Of a stretch of 40,263 nt of DNA, positions 16,256-24,606 are shown piece by piece. The notes below the pieces were generated by a model, which did no database searches, had not been told where the DNA came from, and saw nothing but the letters and a program-made list of their open reading frames with translations. Each line of letters opens with the position of its first letter. Position 1 is the first letter of the stretch. The DNA is from Bacteriovoracaceae bacterium UBA4097 (GTDB lineage Bacteria; Bdellovibrionota; Bacteriovoracia; Bacteriovoracales; Bacteriovoracaceae). Location of the stretch: assembly GCA_002381765.1 (NCBI GenBank), contig DFXX01000072.1:1-40263 (forward strand), written 5' to 3'. The position numbers and the translations under genes are program-made.

Positions 16256-18654
16256 TATACAATCTCCTCGTTCTTAGGGGGCTCGGGAAGAATTTTAACC
16301 AGAATGGCCGGAATAATAATAAGGGCAGCACCTATGATATAGGCATTGACTGAACCGTAGCGCCAGTAAACTAATGAAGCATAAATAGGACCCAGGACTC
16401 TTCCCAAAGCACCAAGAGATCTGAAGATACCCAGACTCTGGCCTTGCATATCCTTAGGAGTATAGAAAGAGATAAGAGTCGTGAGACAAGGAATTATCAT
16501 GGCTGAGCCTAGAGCAAGGAAGAAGAGTCCTCCATAAAGCATCCAGGCCGACTGAGCGTAAGCAAGTAGAAGCAGACCAGGAATGATACTGATTAGACCA
16601 TTGAAGCTCATCTTCCTCTCACCCACCTGATGGGCCTTACGTCTTACATATCCCCCTTGCACCATACCGATGATAAATCCAATAAAGATAAACATGTAAG
16701 CATTATCCATGGAGGTATAATTGAGTCTCTCAACTGCCAGAAAGGTAAGCGTGAACTCCATCCCTGAGAAGGCCGTAATAAAGAAAAAGTAAGCGAAGTT
16801 TGTACCATTGATCCCGGGAGCTGGTAGGGGTTTAAACAGCTTCAAAGGATTCACACTTCTTTGCAGATGAGAGCTCGCTCCCTTCTTTAAGGTTTCAGGG
16901 AAATACTTCCAGATTAGAATGAGATTAATGAAAGACAAGAGAGCTGCCAGTGCAGCAGGAGCTGAGAAGGGATTTATCCCAAAAGATTCCCAGTCAGGGT
17001 TATTGAGGAGAGGATTATACATGGAGAGAATTCCTCCGAAGGCCGGTCCAAAGACAAATCCCAGAGCGAACGCAATACCAATCACCGCCATACCTTTAGA
17101 GCGATTTTTCTCATCGGTCACATCACTCACCACAGCCGAAGCAATGGAGAGGTTTCCGGACATAAAGCCTCCGATGATTCTGGCAGCAATGAGAAGAGTA
17201 AAGGAGCCAGAGAATATCCAAATAAGATAACTTATAAAAAGTCCACAGACTGAAATCAAGAGAACTGGCTTTCGGCCTACTCTGTCTGATATTCCTCCCC
17301 ATAAAGGAGCGGCAAAAAATTGCAGTAGAGAATAAAGAGCTCCCAGTAGACCTCCAAAGAGCACGATGGTGGTCATCAGAGGTGCCCCATCCGTAGTGGT
17401 TGTCACCGATTGGATATTTGAAATAAGACCCATCATGGCACTCAAAATGGCATTATCGGCATCAACACTTAAGTAATGACGGGCCATGGCCGGAAACATA
17501 GGAAAGATAATCGAGAAGCCAATGAGATCAAGGAACATGGTGAGGAACATGAGCTTTAGAACTCGACTTGACTCAGGGCTTAGTTTTGAAGGGGCACTTT
17601 TTTGCTGCTCTTTAATCACTGCTTGATACCTTTCTTTGGTGTCAATGGTATAGAAGAGAGCTTGCCTCTCTTCTTCGTTTCCATTGGCATATGTATTGAT
17701 AAAATGGCCATAATCTTGAATCCATTCTGGATCAGCGTTAAGGCAAGGAATATGAATGACTTCCCCACTAAGATCACGGGCCTCATGGCCTAATTCATTT
17801 CCTATTTCGTCCGTTGTCTCAAGGCAATCCACCACAAAACTCGGGCAGTAAATGCCAATTTTCTTAGATCCATTCTTGATTTTATTCAAGACAGTAGCAT
17901 CAGTATAGGGTCCTAGCCACACCTCAGAGCCAAAACGTGACTGAAAAGTCATGCTGATGGGTATCTTAGGACTGAGCTTTTCTTTAATCAGCTCATAGGT
18001 CTCAAGACAATGCAGTAGATACATATCTTTCTTCTCTAAAACTCTTCTGGTGGGAATCCCATGAAAGGAAATCACAAGTTCATCCATATCAGGCCGAAGC
18101 GCTAAACTCTCTTCAATTTTTCTCACCGAGTGGTCAATAAAGGCGCGGGAGCGGTGATAGGAATTCACAAGACTAAAGCTAGGAATGTTCACTCTTTTCT
18201 TAAACTCTCCCGAAACCGCATCCACCACCGAAGCAATGGTGCTCTCGGAGTACTGAGGAAACTGCGGGAGGATGAGAACTCTCTGAGCACGTGTCGTGAT
18301 ATCTTCTTTTTCCCAGGCATCCAGGACCTCACCCAAGCGCGGGCGAGATAAAAGAAAGACATGATTGAGTTCAAGATTTTTATCCAACTTACTTCTTAAG
18401 GCCTGGGCCACCTTTTCCGTATTGGTGATCAAAGGGAAGCCATCTTTCTGCAAAATACGCCCATAAGCTTCGGCCGATCTTTTTGGTCGAAAGGGAAGCA
18501 CGAATAAATTAAGAATAATTTTCCAAAGGAGAGGATTAATATCCACTACTCGAGGGTCACCTAAGAATTCCCTTAAATATTCACGCACATGGGAGACCTT
18601 GGTGCTTTGAGGGGAACCTAACTGTCCTAATACAACTTTTATTTTCTCTGCCAT
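16255..18654 (-). CDS. hemH: Ferrochelatase fused to a major facilitator superfamily transporter
   Basis: One 799-residue frame contains two complete proteins. Residues 1 to about 330 are ferrochelatase (ferrous iron into protoporphyrin): VVLGQLGSP, EFLGDPRVVD, LILPQFPQYSEST, the catalytic histidine in SFHGIP (H198) and the acidic residue in DCLETTDEIG (E279). A linker of about 35 residues (SAPSKLSPESS) leads to a 12-helix MFS transporter from about residue 364. The transporter has the cytoplasmic loop GGISDRVGRKPVLL, of the drug/H+ antiporter (TetA-like) type, and the mirrored segment YVRRKAHQVGERKM. No stop or frameshift interrupts the junction near 17590. It is divergent from queF and coupled to mscS. 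A heme, porphyrin or iron transport role for the MFS part is inferred only from the fusion. Confidence 0.9.
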   Translation of the reverse strand: MAEKIKVVLGQLGSPQSTKVSHVREYLREFLGDPRVVDINPLLWKIILNLFVLPFRPKRSAEAYGRILQKDGFPLITNTEKVAQALRSKLDKNLELNHVFLLSRPRLGEVLDAWEKEDITTRAQRVLILPQFPQYSESTIASVVDAVSGEFKKRVNIPSFSLVNSYHRSRAFIDHSVRKIEESLALRPDMDELVISFHGIPTRRVLEKKDMYLLHCLETYELIKEKLSPKIPISMTFQSRFGSEVWLGPYTDATVLNKIKNGSKKIGIYCPSFVVDCLETTDEIGNELGHEARDLSGEVIHIPCLNADPEWIQDYGHFINTYANGNEEERQALFYTIDTKERYQAVIKEQQKSAPSKLSPESSRVLKLMFLTMFLDLIGFSIIFPMFPAMARHYLSVDADNAILSAMMGLISNIQSVTTTTDGAPLMTTIVLFGGLLGALYSLLQFFAAPLWGGISDRVGRKPVLLISVCGLFISYLIWIFSGSFTLLIAARIIGGFMSGNLSIASAVVSDVTDEKNRSKGMAVIGIAFALGFVFGPAFGGILSMYNPLLNNPDWESFGINPFSAPAALAALLSFINLILIWKYFPETLKKGASSHLQRSVNPLKLFKPLPAPGINGTNFAYFFFITAFSGMEFTLTFLAVERLNYTSMDNAYMFIFIGFIIGMVQGGYVRRKAHQVGERKMSFNGLISIIPGLLLLAYAQSAWMLYGGLFFLALGSAMIIPCLTTLISFYTPKDMQGQSLGIFRSLGALGRVLGPIYASLVYWRYGSVNAYIIGAALIIIPAILVKILPEPPKNEEIV

Positions 18655-18752
18655 AAGGCCTCATACATGCTTTTAGTGGTTGAAAGAGTCCACTCTTTTT
18701 GTCATATATGACGCTAAATGACTAGAATCAAAGCTTAAACAAGGGGCATTCC
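18655..18752. promoter_or_regulatory. Divergent hemH-MFS / queF control region with two palindromes
   Basis: This 98-base gap between divergent genes holds AAAGAGTccACTCTTT (18683-18698) and GTCATATATGAC (18701-18712), two dyads only two bases apart. A plus-strand TTGAAA (18680-18685) followed 17 bases later by CATATA could serve queF. A minus-strand TTGATT followed 17 bases later by TATATG could serve hemH-MFS. Both putative -10 boxes fall inside the second palindrome, as expected of an operator that controls both genes. No preQ1 riboswitch fold was recognised. Confidence 0.4.
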
Positions 18753-19277
18753 ATGGCCAAAAAAAATAAATCTGAAGGCAGACAAGATAAAGAACTAGGA
18801 TCTGTAACGCTCTTAGGCAACACCAATACTAACTATCCTGAGACCTATTCTCCCGAAGTGTTAGAAAAGTTTCCGAATAAGCATCCCCAGAATGATGCAT
18901 GGACCACCTTTGTATGCACCGAGTTTACCTCTCTCTGTCCAAAAACCGGTCAGCCGGATTTTGCTAAGATATTTATTAACTATATTGCCGATAAAGAGAT
19001 GGTGGAGTCGAAGTCATTGAAGATCTATCTCTTCAGTTTCAGAAATCATGGAGACTTCCATGAAGACTGCATTCAGAAGATTTGTAAGGATCTCTTTAAA
19101 CTGATGAAGCCCAAGTACATCGAGGTCATGGGAGATTTCACGCCTCGTGGGGGAATTGCTATTTTTCCTTATGCCTCTATGAGCAATGGATCTAAAAAGT
19201 ATGAAGGAATGAGAGAAACCAGAATGGCCAATTATTCCCCAGGTAAGTATGGGATGGATCTCTCTCGCCTTTATTAG
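18753..19277 (+). CDS. queF: NADPH-dependent 7-cyano-7-deazaguanine (preQ0) reductase
   Basis: Reduces the nitrile of preQ0 to the amine preQ1 in queuosine synthesis, in the tunnelling fold. The nucleophilic cysteine motif FTSLCPKTGQPDF (C62, D69) and the NADPH-binding ESKSLK (85-90), followed by YLFSFRNHG, are intact. At 174 residues it is the short, single-domain (YkvM-type) form. ATG 18753 has AAGGGG six bases upstream. No other queuosine gene is in the window. The gene is followed after 28 bases by tatA, probably on the same transcript. Confidence 0.96.
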   Translation: MAKKNKSEGRQDKELGSVTLLGNTNTNYPETYSPEVLEKFPNKHPQNDAWTTFVCTEFTSLCPKTGQPDFAKIFINYIADKEMVESKSLKIYLFSFRNHGDFHEDCIQKICKDLFKLMKPKYIEVMGDFTPRGGIAIFPYASMSNGSKKYEGMRETRMANYSPGKYGMDLSRLY

Positions 19278-19305
19278 TAGAATGATTAAAAACAAGGATT
19301 AACTT

Positions 19306-19479
19306 ATGTTTGGCTTAGGTATGGGCGAGTTACTTATTCTTCTAGTGATCGTGCTTCTTTTTTTTGGAGGAAAAAAACTACCTCAATTAGGAAGTTCATT
19401 AGGTGAATCCATGAAGAACTTCAAAAAAGGCATGGAAGGCAGCGAGGATGATAAGAAGGATATCGACAAGAAGTCCTAG
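19306..19479 (+). CDS. tatA: Sec-independent translocase subunit TatA/E
   Basis: A short gene (57 residues). It begins MFGLGMGELLILLVIVLLFF, a single membrane helix. The hinge and amphipathic helix GGKKLPQLGSSLGESMKNFKK follows, then a charged tail rich in Asp and Lys. This is the full TatA pattern, including the FGGKKLP hinge. AAGGA lies eight bases before the ATG. TatA forms the pore for folded proteins bearing twin-arginine signals; the Rieske protein encoded 2.3 kb downstream has such a signal (SRRKVMK). Its stop interlocks with that of the SIS gene via CTAG (19476-19479). No tatB or tatC is present here. Confidence 0.93.
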   Translation: MFGLGMGELLILLVIVLLFFGGKKLPQLGSSLGESMKNFKKGMEGSEDDKKDIDKKS

Positions 19480-20981
19480 AATCGCCTGAGCACCTTGAGA
19501 ACAACAGCTTCATTCTCACTAAGAGTATCAATTTCTTCAAAAATCATCTGTATTATCTCGGGGTAACTAGCACTTACCCCCTTCTGCTCTAAGAGTCTTA
19601 GAATATATCTCGCGGCCCGGTCGATGAGTTTATTATTACTAGGCCTCACCCAAGTCATGACATTGCCCTCATACCTCTCGAGTAAACCCATAATAAGAGT
19701 TGAGTGAGCATTTAAAAGCATTTTAACCATCAAATGATTAAATAAAGGGTCAAGCCCCCAGGAGAAGCTCACTTCTTCCTGCTCACACTTAAAGGAAATG
19801 CTCTCCCCTTTCTGAGTAATACAAAAATCTACACAAGGAATGGAAGAAGTTCTCGTTAAGTGACCTTGAGAAGAGATATCAAATCCCAAGACTTTGGTAA
19901 GACCAATTCGTTGAGAGAGTTCACTCCACTCAAGCGCACGGGGAGCACGTTTTAAAAGTTCACTCCAGGCATGTCCACTGGTTTGTGCTTCAGAGATAAA
20001 GAGATAACTCAAGCTATGATCTTTACTCTCATCCAGGCGATTCTCAAATCCTTTAAGAGAAAAAGTCGGCGATCTCTCCGTAGTGTCAGTGAGAACACTG
20101 ATGGCGAGATTTGGATCGGCCAGATAATTTAAATATTTTTTTTCCCGATATAACTTCGCCTCTAATGAAGTTAAAGGGGCCATCTTTTCATAAGGAGTTC
20201 CTTGCAGATCTGAAACAAATCCATCAAAGAACTTGGAAAAGTCTTCAAAGGAGGAGTGCTGATAAAGCAGACCAACACCAATCCCTAACATAAGGACCGT
20301 GGAGGCCTGCATACGGGTAGAGCCCGATATGGCCATGGGCCCAATCGTAAGATTCACCTTGTTGATTCTGGAGTTTTCTAATACTTCTCGAGATCTCTCA
20401 ACTGGTAACAGGAGCTCATCGGGATTGCAGTAAAGAAAGTAAGGTGATCGGGAAGAGATTTTAGCAGCTTGATTGCAGGCCCCAATAACAAAAGGAGTCT
20501 CTCCCCCTTCCGTAGGAGCCAGGAGAAGATCATGAGGGCCAAATCTCAGCTCCATGAGTTGCCGTTCTCCATATTCTGTTCGGTCTTCAAAACTCTCAAC
20601 AGACTTAATAAGAGCGAAGTCCCCACCGGCCATAAATGAGATGACCTTATCTGTATTACCAAACTTCTGGCGATAGAGAGTCTCTAAAACCAGAGAGAGT
20701 CTTCCCGTCGCTCCACACCCACACATGAAAACTTTATTCCCACTCTTTAAAGTGTCCTGAATGGCCTGGGCCATTTTCCACAAGGAAGGTTTCTGATTTT
20801 TGATTAATTCAAGGGCCTTGCTATCGACAGCTTGCAAAAGCCCAAGACTCTCTGGGAGATTTTTTTTAGCGACTTCGGAGAGGTTTTTTGTATCGGGATG
20901 GAAACTCTCCGTAACAAGATGCCCCAGTTGAAACTGAGAAGAGATGGCAAGGAAGGCTTGGGTTTTATCATGGGAAGACAT
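19476..20981 (-). CDS. Two-SIS-domain sugar-phosphate-binding protein (GKRP/MurQ-like)
   Basis: A 501-residue protein related to N-acetylmuramate 6-phosphate etherase (MurQ) and the glucokinase regulatory protein. Signatures are MCGCGATGRLSL (residues 86-97), FMAGGDFAL, VESFEDR (E129 aligns with MurQ Glu114), APTEGGETPFVIGA, YCNPDE and ISGSTRMQASTVLML. MurQ's other catalytic acid (Glu83) seems to be leucine (L102), so etherase activity is doubtful. The length, about 200 residues more than MurQ, resembles GKRP with its second SIS domain. Start ATG 20981 has AAGGTG at good spacing; an upstream extension to 21104 is unlikely. It is the only minus-strand gene in this stretch. It may regulate or sense phosphosugars from prey or wall turnover. 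Confidence 0.75.
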   Translation of the reverse strand: MSSHDKTQAFLAISSQFQLGHLVTESFHPDTKNLSEVAKKNLPESLGLLQAVDSKALELIKNQKPSLWKMAQAIQDTLKSGNKVFMCGCGATGRLSLVLETLYRQKFGNTDKVISFMAGGDFALIKSVESFEDRTEYGERQLMELRFGPHDLLLAPTEGGETPFVIGACNQAAKISSRSPYFLYCNPDELLLPVERSREVLENSRINKVNLTIGPMAISGSTRMQASTVLMLGIGVGLLYQHSSFEDFSKFFDGFVSDLQGTPYEKMAPLTSLEAKLYREKKYLNYLADPNLAISVLTDTTERSPTFSLKGFENRLDESKDHSLSYLFISEAQTSGHAWSELLKRAPRALEWSELSQRIGLTKVLGFDISSQGHLTRTSSIPCVDFCITQKGESISFKCEQEEVSFSWGLDPLFNHLMVKMLLNAHSTLIMGLLERYEGNVMTWVRPSNNKLIDRAARYILRLLEQKGVSASYPEIIQMIFEEIDTLSENEAVVLKVLRRF

Positions 20982-20990
20982 AGACACCTT

Positions 20991-21018
20991 ACAAGAGAAT
21001 TCTTGTTTCCTGATTATA
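20991..21018 (-). promoter_or_regulatory. Hairpin and TATAAT box before the SIS gene
   Basis: On the minus strand a perfect TATAAT (21018-21013) is followed by an inverted repeat ACAAGA-ATTC-TCTTGT (21006-20991) and then the ribosome site of the SIS gene. The hairpin would occupy the start of the mRNA, where it could block or stabilise it. No clear -35 was found. Confidence 0.4.
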
Positions 21019-21137
21019 TTAGAGAGAATCCAGTAGGAACGCCAGAAGGAAATTTGAGGAAATAAGACATAACAAGAAGCATTAAACACAGAGAATGTCG
21101 GCATAAGAATTGAAGGGTAAGGAGATGAGGAGATTTT

Positions 21138-21647
21138 ATGCTTAAAAGACTATGGGACTACATCAGAAGAGATAACGAAAAAGTTAGAGATTTCTTTTTT
21201 AAAAATCAGTCGGCCAGTCTTAAAAGAAGAAAAAAGATAATCATGCTTTCACTGTTTGGTCTGGGAAATGCTGCTATCATTACCCTCTATCAAACTGGCA
21301 TCATAAAGAAACTACCCGATCTTCCTTTAAAATCCTTTGATTCTCCTAAGCTCACTTCCTCCGTGAAGGCCTTTGAGTTTGGTATGCCTGATGCTCCCGG
21401 GGCTTCACTTCTTTACTCCCTCATAATGGTCCTTGCAACCTATGGTGGAGAGAGAAGAATAAAAAGAATTTTTCTTTTTGATCAACTACTCCTAGGGGCA
21501 ACGGTAGTGAATGCGGCCATGGCCGCTCAGTACTTTTATAACATGCTGGCAAAGCAAAAAAAGCTCTGCGTTTACTGTATCGCAGTGACACTGACAAATT
21601 TCTCCCTGCTTCCTTATTCATGGAAAGAATTTAAATTGGGTCGATAG
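21138..21647 (+). CDS. VKOR-family membrane protein (putative thiol oxidoreductase)
   Basis: 169 residues with about four transmembrane helices and the CxxC motif LCVYCIAVTLTNF near residues 144-155, which matches the redox helix of vitamin K epoxide reductase homologues. The segment GMPDAPGASLLYSLIMVLATY fits the conserved VKOR helix. The paired loop cysteines that normally relay electrons are absent: C144 and C147 are the only cysteines I see. GAGGAG precedes ATG 21138. As first gene of the respiratory cluster it may supply disulfide chemistry for the Rieske and cytochrome c domains downstream, or have its own quinone-linked role. The VKOR assignment rests on topology and one motif. Confidence 0.68.
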   Translation: MLKRLWDYIRRDNEKVRDFFFKNQSASLKRRKKIIMLSLFGLGNAAIITLYQTGIIKKLPDLPLKSFDSPKLTSSVKAFEFGMPDAPGASLLYSLIMVLATYGGERRIKRIFLFDQLLLGATVVNAAMAAQYFYNMLAKQKKLCVYCIAVTLTNFSLLPYSWKEFKLGR

Positions 21648-21738
21648 CCTCATTTTATCCTAAAGAGAAACCTGAACGTTTGACTCCACTCCTAATCTTG
21701 CCTAACTTTCAGTTGGATAAGAATAATGAGGGGACGCT

Positions 21739-22236
21739 ATGTGTGAAGAATCATCTCTCAGTCGCAGAAAGGTCATGAAGTGGGTCGTTCTCGGTATCGG
21801 GGCGGCCACTACTGGGGTACTAGGTGTGCCGGCAGTGCTATCCACTTTTTCTCCCACCATCAAGCATGATGATAAAAAACGCTGGCGCCCCTTGGGCGCA
21901 AAGGAGCGTTTTGCTGAGGGAAAAGTCATTTCCGCCAAGGTCGAAACCAGGCTGGATAAGGACTTTATGCATATGACTCTCCCCAAGGATGTTTACGTCT
22001 GGAATAAAGGACAGGATGAATTTGTGGTCTATTCCAGAAGCTGCACCGATCTGGGATGCCCGGTGAAGTTTGACTCCGGCAGTGAATGCTTTTTTTGCCC
22101 TTGCCATGGTGGAATTTTCTCTAAAGAAGGAGATGTCATGAATGGCCCACCTAAGGGCCCCCTTCACCGCTATAGCTATCGACTGATAGATGGGTATCTT
22201 GAAATCGATCTCTCTTCAGTACCGGTTGTGGCCTAA
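21739..22236 (+). CDS. Rieske [2Fe-2S] subunit of a cytochrome bc complex, with an atypical ligand
   Basis: Tat-type N-terminus SRRKVMKWVVLGIGAATTG gives a membrane anchor with the cluster domain outside. The cluster site is C102-T-D-L-G-C107 and C120-P-C-H-G-G (H123). C107 and C122 would form the usual disulfide, and C102, C120 and H123 three ligands. The fourth ligand is normally His in CTHLGC, but here codon GAT gives Asp104. The tail MNGPPKGPLHRYSYR matches bacterial Rieske proteins. GAGGGG precedes ATG 21739, and the cytochrome b gene starts 11 bases after the stop. The protein hands quinol electrons to the cytochrome c domain of its neighbours. Confidence 0.92.
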   Translation: MCEESSLSRRKVMKWVVLGIGAATTGVLGVPAVLSTFSPTIKHDDKKRWRPLGAKERFAEGKVISAKVETRLDKDFMHMTLPKDVYVWNKGQDEFVVYSRSCTDLGCPVKFDSGSECFFCPCHGGIFSKEGDVMNGPPKGPLHRYSYRLIDGYLEIDLSSVPVVA

Positions 22237-22246
22237 GGAGCAGAGC

Positions 22247-23659
22247 TTGTTAAACAAGATATTTTATTTTTTTATTCATCGATTCGGTCTAGATGTCGCT
22301 GCCGACAAGATCCTCTTTCGAAAGGTAGCCAAGACCTCGTGGTACCAGGGAGATGGTGCCACCATGGTTACTCTTCTCGCTGTTCAACTCCTCACAGGGG
22401 CCGTTCTGACGTTGAGTTATTCAAATTCCATTGATACCGCCTACCAGAGTATTGAATTCATCACCTATCACAAAACCATGGGTTGGTTTATACGAGGACT
22501 TCATTATTGGTCAGCAGGACTATTTGTGGTCATGCTTGTTTTTCATCTTTTGCGCCATCTTCTGATAGCGGGATATAAGACTCCCAGGGAAGGCACTTGG
22601 TGGACAGGGGTGGGATTATTTTTTCTGGTAATAATCATGTCCTACTCGGGATATGTTCTAAGATGGGACGAGAGAGCGGTCTATGCCGTTAAGATTCTCC
22701 TAAATATCCTAAGCAATATCCCCTATCTGGGAGATGAGCTCATCCTCTTTGTTCAGGGAGGAAGTGAAATCAACAGTCACACCCTTACCCGTTTTTTTTC
22801 TGTGCATGTTATTTTAGTTCCCGGAATTATGCTGCTTCTGGTGGGGTATCATTTATTTCTTGTTATCCATCAAGGAACGACTTCCAAGATAGAGAGGCGA
22901 ATTCCTGTTGAAACCAAGGAAGAGCACGCAGAGATTTATGAGGCCGCAAAAGAATCTTCTTCCGAAGGTGAGGAGTTTTTTCCCACCACCATGGCCTCAT
23001 CGGGGATTATGTCCTTTGTGGTCCTCCTCTTTGGTATTATTTTAACCCTTACACTGGGGCCAGCTGAGCTTTATCCGGAGGCAAATCTCACGGAGACTTC
23101 TTTTCCTCAAGAGGAGTGGTGGTTCTGGTGGTATAGTGCCCTCATTGCAATTCTACCTCCGAAGTCGGTTCCCTACTTTGTGGTGTGGTTTCCTATCGCC
23201 CTTTTCTTTTTTCTCATCTCGCTGCCCCTTCTTGATCGCGGACCTAAGAGGGATATGAGTCAGCGTCCTCTTTGGGTGATCTTTGTGAGTCTGTCGGTCA
23301 TGGGACTGATTGGTCTATCGGCACTTCGAATGCGCTCTCCCTGGACTGGATGGCCCAGTCAGAAGCTCCCTCCTTTTCCGAAGGAGTTTGTGGTGACCCC
23401 AGGGCTTGAGAAAGGAAGGGAAGTCTTTGTTCAATATGGATGCAATAGCTGTCACGCAGTTGCCGGAATAGGTCCTTCGGTAGGACCGGATATTACAAAC
23501 TTCGAGAGACTTCTCACCCGAGAAGATATCATCAAGGTCATTCTTCATCCTTCTCCTAAGATTGCCATGCCTTCCTATCAAGGCAGGATGACCGATGAAG
23601 AGCTTAAGTATGTAAGCGAATTCGTTTTTGTTCTTCAGATCCAACCCAGGCGCAAATGA
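22247..23659 (+). CDS. Cytochrome b (b6-type heme spacing) fused to a C-terminal cytochrome c domain
   Basis: Core quinol-oxidising subunit. Heme b ligands are H86/H100 (HYWSAGLFVVMLVFH) and H187/H202 (HVILVPGIMLLLVGYH). The 14- and 15-residue spacing is that of cytochrome b6 rather than mitochondrial cytochrome b. A long subunit-IV-like part follows; its Qo region reads QEEWWFWW near residues 288-295 instead of PEWY, keeping the Glu. The C-terminus carries a mono-heme cytochrome c: CNSCH (399-403) and axial M441 in IAMPSY. There is no cysteine near residue 35, so no b6f-style extra heme is expected. TTG 22247 with AGGAG six bases upstream is preferred to the ATG at 22190 inside the Rieske gene. 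470 residues in all. Confidence 0.92.
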   Translation: MLNKIFYFFIHRFGLDVAADKILFRKVAKTSWYQGDGATMVTLLAVQLLTGAVLTLSYSNSIDTAYQSIEFITYHKTMGWFIRGLHYWSAGLFVVMLVFHLLRHLLIAGYKTPREGTWWTGVGLFFLVIIMSYSGYVLRWDERAVYAVKILLNILSNIPYLGDELILFVQGGSEINSHTLTRFFSVHVILVPGIMLLLVGYHLFLVIHQGTTSKIERRIPVETKEEHAEIYEAAKESSSEGEEFFPTTMASSGIMSFVVLLFGIILTLTLGPAELYPEANLTETSFPQEEWWFWWYSALIAILPPKSVPYFVVWFPIALFFFLISLPLLDRGPKRDMSQRPLWVIFVSLSVMGLIGLSALRMRSPWTGWPSQKLPPFPKEFVVTPGLEKGREVFVQYGCNSCHAVAGIGPSVGPDITNFERLLTREDIIKVILHPSPKIAMPSYQGRMTDEELKYVSEFVFVLQIQPRRK

Positions 23660-24606
23660 TGAATGAGTGGTTTAACTTCAATACTTTTCAGTCTGCTTGG
23701 CATCCGGTAAGCGAAGTTGCTAGCGATATGAAAAGCTTGAGTTGGTTTCTCATCATCATGTCGACTTCGGTTTTTATCATAACTGTCCTTCTTTTAATCC
23801 TGGCCTTAAGAAAAAAAGATCTTACTCAAAAAAGCTTTGAGCCGGGGAATAAATTTATCCTTTGGTCGGGACTCTTTATCCCTACCATCGTACTTATTAT
23901 CACCCTGGTGTGGTCTCTTCAGTCATCTTTGAAGATCAGTAAGATGAATCAAGAAGAAGATGTCATCAATATCCAGGTCATAGGACATCAGTTTTGGTGG
24001 GAAGTGATCTATCCCGATCACCATATTATTACCGCGAATGAAATCTATGTTCCTGTTGGATCCAACATCAAATTTGAACTGAGCTCCCAGGACGTGATCC
24101 ATAGTTTTTGGATACCAAATATTCATGGAAAGCTTGATATGCTACCGGATCACAAAACTTATATTACGATGAATATAGAGCGACCTGGTAGATATCGGGG
24201 ACAATGTGCTGAGTTCTGTGGTCTGCAACACGCCCTGATGGCCTTTCCTTTGGTGGCCGTGAGTGAGAATGAGTTTAATCAGTGGCTGGCGAGAAATCAA
24301 AAAAAAGCACCTTTGGACTTATCAGAAAAAGAATCTCGCGGAAAAGAAATTTATTACCGTGAGTCCTGTCATACTTGTCACGCTATTGGGGGAACTGATT
24401 TCAAAGGCAAGGCCGGTCCCGACCTCACCCACATTGCAACTCGATTAACTCTGGGAGCCGGGACGATAGAGAATAATCAAAAAAACTTAAAGCAATGGAT
24501 CGTTGATTCTCAGTCAATTAAACCCATGAACCGCATGCCTAAATATAAGAATATTCCTGATAAAGATCTAGATGATCTGCTTGAATACCTCGGAAGTTTA
24601 AAATGA
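23656..24606 (+). CDS. ctaC: Cytochrome c oxidase subunit II with fused cytochrome c (caa3 type)
   Basis: Two N-terminal transmembrane helices (about residues 28-52 and 66-88) precede the cupredoxin domain, which has the aromatic patch QFWWEVIY and CuA ligands in VIHSFWIP and CAEFCGLQHALM. A cytochrome c domain follows: CHTCH (238-242) and axial M294 in NRMPKY. Electrons therefore pass from the heme c of the bc unit through this heme c to CuA. The start overlaps the cytochrome bc stop (ATGATGA). The protein lacks a cleavable signal sequence, as its first helix can act as the signal. Length 316 is normal for caa3 subunit II. Confidence 0.95.
   Translation: MMNEWFNFNTFQSAWHPVSEVASDMKSLSWFLIIMSTSVFIITVLLLILALRKKDLTQKSFEPGNKFILWSGLFIPTIVLIITLVWSLQSSLKISKMNQEEDVINIQVIGHQFWWEVIYPDHHIITANEIYVPVGSNIKFELSSQDVIHSFWIPNIHGKLDMLPDHKTYITMNIERPGRYRGQCAEFCGLQHALMAFPLVAVSENEFNQWLARNQKKAPLDLSEKESRGKEIYYRESCHTCHAIGGTDFKGKAGPDLTHIATRLTLGAGTIENNQKNLKQWIVDSQSIKPMNRMPKYKNIPDKDLDDLLEYLGSLK

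Noticed and set aside
17550..17650. Frameshift or assembly join creating the ferrochelatase-MFS fusion
   Set aside because: The frame is continuous through a linker of plausible composition; no stop or homopolymer slip site is seen. Read data would settle it.
18655..18752. preQ1 riboswitch ahead of queF
   Set aside because: No stem-loop plus A-rich tail pairing that overlaps the ribosome site could be drawn.
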